Source: Butyricimonas virosa
Lineage (GTDB): Bacteria; Bacteroidota; Bacteroidia; Bacteroidales; Marinifilaceae
Direction of reading: 5' to 3'
Assembly (NCBI RefSeq): GCF_025148635.1
Contig: NZ_CP102269.1
Coordinates: 1,302,001-1,366,000, forward strand
DNA: 64,000 nt
Shown here: in pieces, positions 38,701-48,502 of the stretch
Position numbering within the stretch: the first letter of the stretch is position 1
Layout: each line of letters begins with the position of its first letter
Notes under the pieces: model-generated
Databases searched by the model: none
Told to the model about the DNA's origin: nothing
What the model saw: only the letters and a program-made list of their open reading frames with translations
Made by a program: the position numbers and the translations under genes

Positions 38701-41700
38701 ATGAAAGAAGACACTTCAACCAACCTTAGACAAGTAATTCCCTGGACGCTGTTCACGGGAAAAATGATCTTGCCTCTTTTCTTGATCATCGTATTTTGTA
38801 GCATGACAAATAATTTACATGCTCAAGATACGCGTCTCAATCTTAAACTGGAAAATACGACCCTTCTGGACGCTATCAAACAAATCAGCACCACCACGGG
38901 AATGGAATTCTTTTACAATACAGGACAGGTCAAGGCTTATGACAAACGCATTTCTAAAGAATTTTCTGACACCCCGCTAACACAAGTACTGGAATTTTTG
39001 TTGGACAAAACACCTTTCACGTACAAACTGGAAGATAAAACGATCGTTATCGTACAACGTCCGGTACAAGCTAATACACCCCAGATAAAACTTATCGAGC
39101 TAAAAGGTGTTGTGTTTGATAAAGATACCCGTGAACCTCTTCCCGGCGTGACCGTCATGATCGAAGGAAGTCAGCAGGGTACTGCAACCAATGCCAACGG
39201 AGAATTTATTTTCCCTATCGATTCGGGGAACTACAATATCATATTCTCTTTTATCGGTTACGAAAGATTAGTAAAAAAATTCAACGGTAACAATAGTGCG
39301 GAATTCCGGGAAATACAGCTTGCCCCCGCCGTGGAAACCATCGAAGACGTCGTGGTGACCGGAATATACCGAAGAAAAAAAGAGAGCTTCACGGGATCGG
39401 CAAGCACGTACAAGGTAGAAGACTTGAAAGCCGCCGGTACGCAAAATGTACTTCAAAGTATCAGGACACTGGACCCCTCTTTCAAGATTAACGTCAATAA
39501 TCAATTCGGATCAGACCCGAACCGGTTGCCGGACGTGGAGATTCGAGGTAAAAGTAGCGTCATGGGATTGAAAGAAGAATACGGAACCGATCCGAACCAA
39601 CCGTTATTTATATTGGACGGATTCGAAACGGATTTACAGACAGTCATGGATTTGAACATGAACCGGATAGCCTCCGTAACACTTTTAAAGGACGCCGCAT
39701 CCACGGCAATTTACGGTTCAAGAGCTGCCAACGGTGTATTGGTTATTGAAACGAAAATTCCGGAAAAAGGAGTACTTTCGCTCTCGTACAAAGGAGATTT
39801 CAGCATAACCATGGCCGACCTGTCGGACTATAACCTCATGAACGCACGGGAAAAACTGGAGTTCGAAACCAGAGCGGGAAGGTACACCAGCACCACAAAC
39901 GACCCGATGGACCAAATCGCAATGGACAATCTCAGGAACCAACGTTTACAAGACATCGAACGAGGCGTTAACACCTACTGGCTCAGCGAACCGATTCGCA
40001 CGGGTTTCGTGCAGAAACACAACCTTTATGCCGAAGGAGGCGAGGAACGCATCCGGTACGGGCTGGGATTAAGTTACGGCAACACGCAAGGAGTGATGAA
40101 AGGTTCCGACCGTCAAACGATTAGCGGAAATATCGACTTGGTTTACCGTACGGGGAAATTCCAATTCAGCAATAAATTTATACTGGATTACATGAAAACG
40201 AATAATCCTGCCGTTCCTTTCTCGGAATACGCAAAAGCCAATCCTTATTTCAGAAAATACAACAGCGAAGGCGGTATCGACAAATATTTATACTACACGG
40301 AAGATCCTGAAGAATATTCCGTACCCAATCCCTTGTGGAACGCTCACCTGAATAATTACGACGTGCAGGATCAATTCGGGTTCACGAACAATTTTATCCT
40401 TGAATGGTTTGCCACGAATGATCTACGTGCAAGAGCAAAATTCGGAATTAGCAAAAACAGTTCGACAGCCGAGGTACGTCTTTCTCCGCAACACAGTGAT
40501 TTTGATGAGATGAGCGAGACAGAAAAAGGACTTTACACGAATGCTCAAACGAAAAACCTGAATTACGAAGGAGATATTTCCGTTACCTACGGACACCTAT
40601 TCGCAGGAAAGCACATGATAAATGCCGTGGCAGGATTTAATTTTAACACCAAAGAAAATTCCAAAAACGGTTACAAAGCAATCGGTTTTACAGAAGATGA
40701 ATTTGACGCCCCGTCTTTCACCAACAGCTACCCGGCAGGCTCTAAGCCGACTTACACGGAAAGCAAAACACGTGCCGCCAGTTTCTATATCAACGGGGGA
40801 TACGCTTATGACAACCGTTACCTGTTTGATTTCAACTACCGCAGTGACGGTACTTCCGTGTTCGGGACGAACAACCGTTTCAGAAACACGTGGTCTGTCG
40901 GTTTAGGCTGGAACATTCACGCCGAGAAATTCATGGAGAATTGCGATTTCTTCCAACTATTAAAACTTAGAGGCTCGGTCGGAAACCCGGGAAACCAGAA
41001 TTTCGCTTCTTATCAAGCATTCTCCACCTACGCTTTCACGCACTGGATGAGCAATATTTTCGGAACTGGAGTTATTCTCGAAGGCTTGGGCAATCCCGAT
41101 CTGGCATGGCAGGAAACTATCAATTACAGTTTGGGAACCGATGTCACGATGTTCAACGAACGAGTGAACCTCACTGTAGATCTATACCGGAAAAAAACCG
41201 ACCCGTTAGTAGCAGCCATCACGACACCGAGCTCTATCGGGGTGAAAAGTGTTATGATGAACATGGGACAACTGAAAACAGACGGTATTGAAGTAACGTT
41301 AAAAGTTTCACCCATTTACCGCCCGCAAGATCGTTTCGTATGGAATATCAGTCTCAACGGGACACATGCCAAATCAAAATACTCCAAAATCGGAAATAGA
41401 TTGCAGTCGATGAACGAACAGAATCAAGCAAACTTGAACACCACCAGATACTATGATGGCGGCAGTCCTACTGATATTTGGGCGGTAAGATCGGCAGGAA
41501 TCGATCCGGCGACAGGTCAAGACTTATTTATCAAGAAAGACGGGACTTATACCTTCACATATGACAAAAATGACGAAGTGGTGGTCGGAAATACCGAACC
41601 CAAACTGGAAGGAGTACTCGGAACAACCCTTTACTATAAAGGTTTATCGTTCGGATGTTACCTACGTTACCGGTTAGGAGGTCAGGTTTTCAATAACGCT

Positions 41701-42057
41701 CTCTACGAAAAGGTGGAAAATATCGACCGGGAAGGGATCAATTATAATCAAGATAAACGGGCTTTATACGACCGTTGGAGTACTCCGGGACAAGAGGCTA
41801 AATTCAAAAGAATTTCCCTTTTCCAAACGACCGAAACTTCTTCCCGCTTCGTGATGGACGAGAACACGCTGAGCGGAGAGTCTTTCAACATCGGTTACGA
41901 ATTTACCCAACCTTTCATCAAGCATATCGGGTTGTCCACATTAACCGTGCAAGCTAACATGAACGATATTTTCAGAGTGTCTTCGGTAAAGAGCGAGCGA
42001 GGCATTGACTACCCGTTCGCACGCACGATGTCATTCTCTATATCTGCAACCTTTTAA
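38701..42057 (+). CDS. SusC/RagA TonB-dependent transporter with STN domain (uptake locus 2)
   Basis: 1118 aa. Signal peptide (to about 42), STN domain (about 44-120, ISTTTGMEFFYNTGQ), carboxypeptidase-like domain (about 133-215, GVVFDKDTREPLPGVTVM), TonB-box region IEDVVVTGIYRRKKESFTG, plug with LFILDGFETD and LYGSRAANG-like DAASTAIYGSRAANGV, then the barrel. The VVVTG-x-KESFTG junction and the C-terminal SERGIDYPFART block closely parallel the locus 1 SusC (QERGTSYPFART), showing that the two are paralogues. Confidence 0.95.
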   Translation: MKEDTSTNLRQVIPWTLFTGKMILPLFLIIVFCSMTNNLHAQDTRLNLKLENTTLLDAIKQISTTTGMEFFYNTGQVKAYDKRISKEFSDTPLTQVLEFLLDKTPFTYKLEDKTIVIVQRPVQANTPQIKLIELKGVVFDKDTREPLPGVTVMIEGSQQGTATNANGEFIFPIDSGNYNIIFSFIGYERLVKKFNGNNSAEFREIQLAPAVETIEDVVVTGIYRRKKESFTGSASTYKVEDLKAAGTQNVLQSIRTLDPSFKINVNNQFGSDPNRLPDVEIRGKSSVMGLKEEYGTDPNQPLFILDGFETDLQTVMDLNMNRIASVTLLKDAASTAIYGSRAANGVLVIETKIPEKGVLSLSYKGDFSITMADLSDYNLMNAREKLEFETRAGRYTSTTNDPMDQIAMDNLRNQRLQDIERGVNTYWLSEPIRTGFVQKHNLYAEGGEERIRYGLGLSYGNTQGVMKGSDRQTISGNIDLVYRTGKFQFSNKFILDYMKTNNPAVPFSEYAKANPYFRKYNSEGGIDKYLYYTEDPEEYSVPNPLWNAHLNNYDVQDQFGFTNNFILEWFATNDLRARAKFGISKNSSTAEVRLSPQHSDFDEMSETEKGLYTNAQTKNLNYEGDISVTYGHLFAGKHMINAVAGFNFNTKENSKNGYKAIGFTEDEFDAPSFTNSYPAGSKPTYTESKTRAASFYINGGYAYDNRYLFDFNYRSDGTSVFGTNNRFRNTWSVGLGWNIHAEKFMENCDFFQLLKLRGSVGNPGNQNFASYQAFSTYAFTHWMSNIFGTGVILEGLGNPDLAWQETINYSLGTDVTMFNERVNLTVDLYRKKTDPLVAAITTPSSIGVKSVMMNMGQLKTDGIEVTLKVSPIYRPQDRFVWNISLNGTHAKSKYSKIGNRLQSMNEQNQANLNTTRYYDGGSPTDIWAVRSAGIDPATGQDLFIKKDGTYTFTYDKNDEVVVGNTEPKLEGVLGTTLYYKGLSFGCYLRYRLGGQVFNNALYEKVENIDREGINYNQDKRALYDRWSTPGQEAKFKRISLFQTTETSSRFVMDENTLSGESFNIGYEFTQPFIKHIGLSTLTVQANMNDIFRVSSVKSERGIDYPFARTMSFSISATF

Positions 42058-42068
42058 ACGGAAGAATT

Positions 42069-43529
42069 ATGAAAAGAAAAATACAATTAATAATGCTTAT
42101 ATGTTGCACCCTTATTTTCGGGGCTTGCGACAGTTGGTTGGACGTGAAACCTTACGACCAGATAGCGGAAGAAGACCTGTTGAACTCGGAAGCCGGTTTC
42201 CAGAAATTACTAAACGGCGTGTACATCGAGTTGAACGACGAGAATCTTTACGGAAGTACCCTCATGGTGGAAATGCTAGAACTCATGGGCGGAGCCTACA
42301 AGATCGGCGACGACCAAGGGAAATGGGGGGATTATATTGATTTAAACAGCTATAAATATAGCACTGAATACTGGCGGGGACGCTTGGATAAAGTTTGGGA
42401 AAAAGCTTACGCCCTGATCATGAACTGTAACAAGATTCTTGATAACATAGAAAACCGGGAATCACTCTTCACGGGTATCAACTATGACATTATCCGGGGA
42501 GAAGCCTTGGCTTTGCGTGCCATGTTGCACTTCGATATGTTACGCCTGTTCGGACCGGTTTACATGAACAACCCGGAAAACGAGTGTATCCCCTACTATC
42601 TGTACCAATCATCGAATGTAAACGATTTATTACCAGCAAACAAGGTAATGGAATATGTCATTCATGACTTGCAAGAAGCGGAGAAAGCGTTGGCAAATGA
42701 TCCGATCATCACGAAAGGTACTTTAATGGAATCAGCCGGGAATGAATCCAATTTCCTACGTTACCGGGCATTACGTATGAATTACTACGCGGTACAAGGA
42801 CTCATGGCACGAGTTTATCTCTATGCGGGGGATAAAAGCAACGCATCCATCTACGCCAAAAAAGTGATCACGGCGGCAGAAGCGGGGACATTCCCGTTCA
42901 CGGAAAGGACGGAAGCAAAGAGTGACCGGATTTTCTCGTCAGAGGTATTGTTTGCCTTAACGAACACGAATCGAGTTTTGTTATTCAAGAATTACTACGA
43001 CCCGTCCCGTAACCCGTCGTTTATATTTACCATGGATGAAAAATTATTGAATTTCCTGTACTCGGCGTCGGGTTCCTCTACCACGAGCGACACTCGTTTT
43101 GAGGCCAACTGGGAACAAGCTACACTCCCCGGATTGACAAGCGGTGCCCGGTATTTCTATAAATACAATGACATGAGTACTACCGGATTGATACAGAATA
43201 CAATGATTCCGATGTTAAGGTTAGGGGAGATGTATCTGATCGCCGCAGAAAGCGAATCGGAAACTCTGAATGACGGACTTCCATATATCAACACGTTGAG
43301 AAATAAAAGAGGTATCTCGAATCTGGGTTCACTAACCGTAACGGATCTGACCTACGAATACATGCGCGAGTTGTATGGTGAAGGACAATTGTTCTATTTT
43401 TATAAACGGACGTTTACCACAATCTTAAACAGAACGAACAGTAGTGGAAGTAGACCTGCAGGCCAAGCGGCATCAACCCAAGTTTTCGTGGTGCCTTTAC
43501 CCGACACGGAAATCAATAACAGACAATAA
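42069..43529 (+). CDS. SusD/RagB-family outer-membrane lipoprotein (uptake locus 2)
   Basis: 486 aa. Lipobox FGACDSW (Cys20), then LDVKPYDQIAEEDL and SEAGFQKLLNGVY. TPR-like segment RGEALALRAMLHFDMLRLFG and C-terminal MLRLGEMYLIAAESE are typical. It starts 11 bp after SusC, so the pair is cotranscribed and forms the lid-and-barrel import complex. Confidence 0.94.
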   Translation: MKRKIQLIMLICCTLIFGACDSWLDVKPYDQIAEEDLLNSEAGFQKLLNGVYIELNDENLYGSTLMVEMLELMGGAYKIGDDQGKWGDYIDLNSYKYSTEYWRGRLDKVWEKAYALIMNCNKILDNIENRESLFTGINYDIIRGEALALRAMLHFDMLRLFGPVYMNNPENECIPYYLYQSSNVNDLLPANKVMEYVIHDLQEAEKALANDPIITKGTLMESAGNESNFLRYRALRMNYYAVQGLMARVYLYAGDKSNASIYAKKVITAAEAGTFPFTERTEAKSDRIFSSEVLFALTNTNRVLLFKNYYDPSRNPSFIFTMDEKLLNFLYSASGSSTTSDTRFEANWEQATLPGLTSGARYFYKYNDMSTTGLIQNTMIPMLRLGEMYLIAAESESETLNDGLPYINTLRNKRGISNLGSLTVTDLTYEYMRELYGEGQLFYFYKRTFTTILNRTNSSGSRPAGQAASTQVFVVPLPDTEINNRQ

Positions 43530-43539
43530 CACGTAAATT

Positions 43540-44289
43540 ATGAAAACAAGAAATATATTTATATGGATTATGCTGCTCATCATGGGATTAACCGCTTGCT
43601 CTGAAGAAGAGGTTAATACTTACAGTGCAGATGAAGGAATCTATTTCAATCAACGTATAAGAGTGGGAAATATACTGACGGATAGCACGAATTTCACGTT
43701 CGTGTATATCGAAGAATCACAGAACGAGGCAACCGTGTCCATTCCGGTTCAATTAGTCGGGAGGGCTACTGATGAACCTCGCCCAGTAAACATCAAAGTT
43801 GTCGGGGGAAGTGCAAAGGAAGGGGACGATTTCGTGTTACCCGTCAACCCGGTATTACCCGCGGGAGCCAGTTCGTTCAATTATGAAATTACGTTGAAAC
43901 GTTCGACCGCCCTGCAGGAAGAAGCAAAAACGATTGAGCTCGCCATTGAAGAGAACGAGTATTTCAGACCGATCATCACGCACGAGATCACGGATATCCA
44001 AAGCGGTACGGATGTCACGACCATGCGTCATAAAATCGAATTTTCCGAATTGTTCACGGAAGCGCCTGTTGCTTGGTACACTTATATGTACCCATTTACC
44101 CCTCAACGTTTCTTTTTGACTTGCCGGGTAATGGACATCCCGCGCTCTGACTTTAATGATGCGTCAAAAATCCCATCCGCCCGCTTCCAATATCTCATAT
44201 CTGAAATGAGAAAATATGTAGCGGACCAATTGTTATTGGAGAATCCCGATCCGGAAATCTTTGACGAGAACGGAACCCCAATCTTTTAA
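43540..44289 (+). CDS. DUF4843 domain lipoprotein (uptake locus 2)
   Basis: 249 aa. Lipobox LTACSEEE, then GIYFNQRIRV and RATDEPRPVNIKVVGGSAKE, parallel to the locus 1 protein (EQPRKYRVKV). Beta-rich, presumably a surface-exposed accessory subunit. It lies 10 bp after SusD and 20 bp before the PKD-like gene. Confidence 0.82.
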   Translation: MKTRNIFIWIMLLIMGLTACSEEEVNTYSADEGIYFNQRIRVGNILTDSTNFTFVYIEESQNEATVSIPVQLVGRATDEPRPVNIKVVGGSAKEGDDFVLPVNPVLPAGASSFNYEITLKRSTALQEEAKTIELAIEENEYFRPIITHEITDIQSGTDVTTMRHKIEFSELFTEAPVAWYTYMYPFTPQRFFLTCRVMDIPRSDFNDASKIPSARFQYLISEMRKYVADQLLLENPDPEIFDENGTPIF

Positions 44290-44309
44290 CAACACAAAAA
44301 AGACAGATC

Positions 44310-45959
44310 ATGAAACAGATATTATATAGAATAAAATCACTTTTTTTACTTGTTGCAATAGCAGGTGGAATTAGTGCTTGTGCGGACGATAAAGGCAATT
44401 ACAATTACCATGATATTCCGGAAGTAAAAATTGAAGGTATCGGTAATTCCATTACGGCTTTGGCTTACCAGAATTTGTCTATCCCCGTGCAATTAGACGG
44501 TTTGCAAGCCGATGAAAACCGATATGAATACGAGTGGTTGGCAATCCGGCAGTTCGAAGCGGAAGACGCAAATGACACCGCAAGCGAAGTGTTGGCAACC
44601 ACAAAAGAATTTAATGACATTATATCTTTACGCCCCGGTCCTTACAAATTGATTTACACGGTAAAGGACAAGCAACTGGATGTATTTTACCAACAACAAG
44701 CGAATCTTTCCGTTGTCACGACAACTTCCGAGGGATGGGTTCTTCTTTGTTCCGAAAATGGTAATGTCCGTTTGGATATGATTTCTACCGTGTTAGGAGA
44801 AGAAGTACACTCCAAGGATATGCTCGCCGATTCGGATATGCCGTTCAAGAAAGGGCCGCTGGCACTCATTGCTCTTAGTCCGGAAAGCACGGAAGATATG
44901 AGTGCCGTACAACAAGTAGATCCTACCTCCCCGTTCTATCTGGTTACCGAAGAAGGAACTACCCGGTTGCATAAAGACGCTTTCGAATGGAAAGAAGAGT
45001 ATCTTATGAAATACGAAATGGGAGATATGAGCGATGCCAAACCCACTCATATCACATCTGCATCTTATTTCCGCATGATGGTAACACCGGATGGTACACA
45101 TAGCAGCAATTTCGGTTCCGGAACCGATGCATTATGGGAATCAAGGTTAAATTATCTTCGTAATGACGATAACACGAAAGAATATATACAAGTTGCACCA
45201 TATGTGGGATGTAACATTACGAACCCAATGCAATATGCCCCGGTATTCATGTTTTATGATTTAAATCACAAACAATTTGTTTATCATCCGGGAGGTATGT
45301 ACGGCGGATTAACCGGAGATCTAACTGTCGGATGCTTGAATATGAGCGATGATGAAGCCGGAGGTGACGCTTTCTCATTTCCGGTAGGATATAACTACGT
45401 TTACATGGAAAATAGCGGACGCAAATATTCCGAATCTGCCATGATGCCCGGCTTCGGCTTCTTCAATAACATCACTTTCACGATTTTGGAGAATAATGGA
45501 GTTTATCATCTTTATGGAATTGCATTAGATGATTATTATATGGCATTGATGGGAATGCCGCCTTACACAAAAACCCATTATGCGAACCTCTCCAATTGTA
45601 TCGATATTACACAAGCAAAACATTTTGCATTCAGTCCTTTGAACGACCAAATGTTTTATGCCGTGGACGGAAAGGTTTACCGGGTGAATCTGGACACGAG
45701 TACCCCTTCTGCCCAATTCCAGTTTGACGTGCCGGGAGAAATTACTTGTCTGAAATTCTATCTATACAGGAACGCAGAAAATGCCAGACGTTCTTACGAT
45801 TTGATCGTGGGCAGCGACAAGGGCGGTACTGACGGAAGTGAACTCAGAGTGTACGAAGCCATTGATAACCTGGCACAAATAACCGATTACAAAGAATATC
45901 ATTCCGGTTTCGGCAGAATCGTGGATATTATCTATAAAGAACCCATAACTCAAGAATAA
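44310..45959 (+). CDS. PKD-like family surface lipoprotein (uptake locus 2)
   Basis: 549 aa. Lipobox ISACADDKG, then GNYNYHDIPEVKIEGIGNSI. The first 130 residues form a PKD-like fold and the remainder resembles the locus 1 protein in length and layout, including a terminal block with VYEAIDNLAQ. Probably binds substrate outside the cell. It is followed after 3 bp by the first TlpA-type gene, which has no counterpart in locus 1. Confidence 0.82.
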   Translation: MKQILYRIKSLFLLVAIAGGISACADDKGNYNYHDIPEVKIEGIGNSITALAYQNLSIPVQLDGLQADENRYEYEWLAIRQFEAEDANDTASEVLATTKEFNDIISLRPGPYKLIYTVKDKQLDVFYQQQANLSVVTTTSEGWVLLCSENGNVRLDMISTVLGEEVHSKDMLADSDMPFKKGPLALIALSPESTEDMSAVQQVDPTSPFYLVTEEGTTRLHKDAFEWKEEYLMKYEMGDMSDAKPTHITSASYFRMMVTPDGTHSSNFGSGTDALWESRLNYLRNDDNTKEYIQVAPYVGCNITNPMQYAPVFMFYDLNHKQFVYHPGGMYGGLTGDLTVGCLNMSDDEAGGDAFSFPVGYNYVYMENSGRKYSESAMMPGFGFFNNITFTILENNGVYHLYGIALDDYYMALMGMPPYTKTHYANLSNCIDITQAKHFAFSPLNDQMFYAVDGKVYRVNLDTSTPSAQFQFDVPGEITCLKFYLYRNAENARRSYDLIVGSDKGGTDGSELRVYEAIDNLAQITDYKEYHSGFGRIVDIIYKEPITQE

Positions 45960-45962
45960 AAA

Positions 45963-47090
45963 ATGAAATACATTTTATTTATCGCATTCATTCTATCCGT
46001 CGTCAGTTGTGCAAAACACGACGGATATACCCTCACGGGACTCGTCCCCGAAGCATGGGAAGGGAAACCTGTTTTTTTGGTACTGGATGATACGAATCAA
46101 CCTCATTTTATTGACAGCACGAAAATATCGGGAGGTAAATTCAAATTCCAAGGTAAATTCGAGGTTCCGCGTTATTGCACGATTAACATTTACCTTGATC
46201 CCAATGACCGACAGACCCGTAGTAAAATTATAAACTTCTCGTTATTTATCGACAGCACAGCGGTAGAAGCCACTTGCAACTATTCCGGCAAACACCCCGT
46301 GTTCCAAATCTCCGGAAGCGGCACACAAACTGAATACCAGAACTACCTGAGCGAGATACAACCCATGGAAGATGACCGGAGTAAAACGTTCCACGCTTAC
46401 GGGGAAGCCTACTACAGTACGAAGGATTTAGCGAAAGCGATTGACCTTGCCAAACTTGTCACGGAAAAAAGACTCGCGATCAGAGAGGCTAAAATGAAAT
46501 ACCTGAAAGCACACCCCGAATCCGCCATCAGCGTTAAGATAGCGCAAGAACTCTCCGACAGAAATTCCGACCTTTCCCTGAAAGAAATTGAAGGATTGTT
46601 CACTAGCCTATCGCCCGAAATGCAAAATTCGGAAATGGGGCAGGCTCTTCGGGCAACAATTCAAGGTAGACAGGTATTTATAGGAAGTCCCTTTATAGAC
46701 CGGGAACTCTCGGCACCGGACGGAAGTAAAAAGAAAATATCGGATTTCGTAAAACCCGGATGTACTACATTAATCGAATTCTGGGCATCTTGGTGCAACC
46801 CCTGCCGTGTGGAAATTCCTCACATGCGTAACACGTACAATAAATACCATCCCAAAGGGTTAAATATCGTGAGTATCTCCATTGACAGTGATCCGAAGAA
46901 TTGGCATCAAGCCATGGAAGAGGAAAAAATGCCTTGGGGACAGCTTATTGATAATACCAAAGCAACCTTTCGAGCTTATAACCTGACTGGAGTCCCTTCT
47001 TCAATCCTTGTAGACGACAAAGGAAAGATCATTAACGTAAACGCAAGAGGCGGATGGCTGGATGCCGCCATGCAGGAAATCTATGATTAA
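45963..47090 (+). CDS. TlpA-type thiol-disulfide lipoprotein with DUF4369-like N-terminus
   Basis: 375 aa. Lipobox VVSCAKHD (Cys16). Residues about 22-110 look like DUF4369; the C-terminal thioredoxin fold (about 235-375) has the active site WASWCNPCRVEIPH with Cys278 and Cys281, and the cis-Pro loop GVPSSILVD. It would act in the periplasm, attached to a membrane. Being in the locus 2 operon suggests that the imported material or its carrier needs thiol reduction; this is inference. Confidence 0.88.
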   Translation: MKYILFIAFILSVVSCAKHDGYTLTGLVPEAWEGKPVFLVLDDTNQPHFIDSTKISGGKFKFQGKFEVPRYCTINIYLDPNDRQTRSKIINFSLFIDSTAVEATCNYSGKHPVFQISGSGTQTEYQNYLSEIQPMEDDRSKTFHAYGEAYYSTKDLAKAIDLAKLVTEKRLAIREAKMKYLKAHPESAISVKIAQELSDRNSDLSLKEIEGLFTSLSPEMQNSEMGQALRATIQGRQVFIGSPFIDRELSAPDGSKKKISDFVKPGCTTLIEFWASWCNPCRVEIPHMRNTYNKYHPKGLNIVSISIDSDPKNWHQAMEEEKMPWGQLIDNTKATFRAYNLTGVPSSILVDDKGKIINVNARGGWLDAAMQEIYD

Positions 47091-47109
47091 TTATTAATAT
47101 TTACTTGAC

Positions 47110-48459
47110 ATGAGAAGCTTTTTATTTATTATTTTACTCTCGATCGCCTGCTCTTGTTCACAGAAGAACAACGACGATATTGTCGTGGACTTCAAAGTGG
47201 AAAACATGACCTATTCCAAGGTCGCTATTGTTGTCAGCCCGGAAATGATCAAGGAAATGGAACTGGACAAACACGGGAAAGCCACCTGTACATTACAGGG
47301 TGATGTGATATACGCCCGTCTGTTTTATGGCGAGGAAGCCAAGAATGTTTTTTTCCGGAAAGGCGATCGTGTAACGATTTCTTTTGATGCCAACAATTTT
47401 AAGGACGGCATGAAATTCGAGGGAAAGAACGCCCCGGTGATAGAATATCTTAATTCTATCACTTATGCCCCGATAAATCCCCCCGACTACGAGCGTTCAC
47501 TGGACGGAATTATCAACCTTGCCAACGAGAAGATAGACGAGGCTACCGCCTTACTGAAAGCCCGGAAGCTGGAAACGACAAATCCCGAATTTGTAAAACT
47601 GGAAGAGGGACGAATTAAATATTCATATCTAGTCAGTCTGGTCATGTATCCCATGGGACATATCATGTTCGACACGACTTATCGCCCGAACGAGGAGTAT
47701 TATTCAACGTTGGAACAATATGTACAAGAGGACGAGAGTCTGATTGACCTCGACATTTACAGGGAATTTATTATAGAGTCCGCCCTTATACTTGGAAGCA
47801 AGGATAAAGAAATCTCCGGCATTTACAATAAAAATGTTGCCCGAATGAAATATATCGCTCAACATTTCAAAAATGACAAGCTAAAACAATCTCTTCTTAA
47901 CGAAATTGCAGTCAGACAGATAAAGAAAAACGGTATTAATAATATCACCGAGCTGGAAAATATTTACAATACCTACGTGACTGACCCGACTTTACGGGCT
48001 GCCTATAAAACAGAGTACGACAAATGGAATATTGCCGTTGCCGGAAAACTTTCCCCGGACTTCGAAGCAAAGGACATTAACGGCAAAACTTACTCCTTGA
48101 AGGATTTCAAAGGGAAGTATTTATATATCGATATGTGGGCAACGTGGTGCGGTCCCTGCAAAAGAGAAATGCCCTACCTGAAAGAACTGGAAAAGAAAAT
48201 GGAAGGAAAAAATATCACCTTCCTCGGTCTTTCCACTGACGAGGACAAAGCGGCATGGGAAAAAATGGTCAAATCGGGAGAACTCTCCGGCGTTCAACTT
48301 TTGCTTGGGCGAGGGAGTCAATTCCAACGGGATTATAATATCAACGGCATCCCTCATTTCATTCTTATTGATCCGGATGGCAAGATTATTAACCCCAAAA
48401 CTGTCCGTCCTTCTTCCCCGGACGCCGAAAAGATTTTAAACGCTCTTCCCAATATTTAA
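47110..48459 (+). CDS. TlpA-type thiol-disulfide lipoprotein
   Basis: 449 aa. Lipobox region IACSCSQKN. A long helical middle part (about 120-290) precedes a thioredoxin domain (about 315-449) with WATWCGPCKREMPYL, Cys347 and Cys350, and cis-Pro loop GIPHFILIDPDG. Second of two tandem thioredoxin lipoproteins ending the locus 2 operon, 19 bp after the first. Their active sites differ (CNPC versus CGPC), so they may have distinct redox potentials. Confidence 0.88.
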   Translation: MRSFLFIILLSIACSCSQKNNDDIVVDFKVENMTYSKVAIVVSPEMIKEMELDKHGKATCTLQGDVIYARLFYGEEAKNVFFRKGDRVTISFDANNFKDGMKFEGKNAPVIEYLNSITYAPINPPDYERSLDGIINLANEKIDEATALLKARKLETTNPEFVKLEEGRIKYSYLVSLVMYPMGHIMFDTTYRPNEEYYSTLEQYVQEDESLIDLDIYREFIIESALILGSKDKEISGIYNKNVARMKYIAQHFKNDKLKQSLLNEIAVRQIKKNGINNITELENIYNTYVTDPTLRAAYKTEYDKWNIAVAGKLSPDFEAKDINGKTYSLKDFKGKYLYIDMWATWCGPCKREMPYLKELEKKMEGKNITFLGLSTDEDKAAWEKMVKSGELSGVQLLLGRGSQFQRDYNINGIPHFILIDPDGKIINPKTVRPSSPDAEKILNALPNI

Positions 48460-48464
48460 TCGAA

Positions 48465-48502
48465 ATATCTTACTTTTGTTAATATAAACAAAAGTAAGAT
48501 AT
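48465..48502. promoter_or_regulatory. 16-bp perfect palindrome over the menC promoter and start codon
   Basis: ATATCTTACTTTTGTT and its exact reverse complement separated by six bases. It contains a -7-like TACTTTTG (48471-48478) and its right arm ends on the first two bases of the menC ATG. It could end the uptake operon or act as an operator for menC-menE; there is no clean T run. Confidence 0.6.

Noticed and set aside
19915..48459. Polysaccharide utilization loci
   Set aside because: The SusC/SusD pairs lack any glycoside hydrolase, lyase or sulfatase gene and are run by ECF sigma/FecR with PKD-like and TlpA proteins, so a polysaccharide substrate is not supported.
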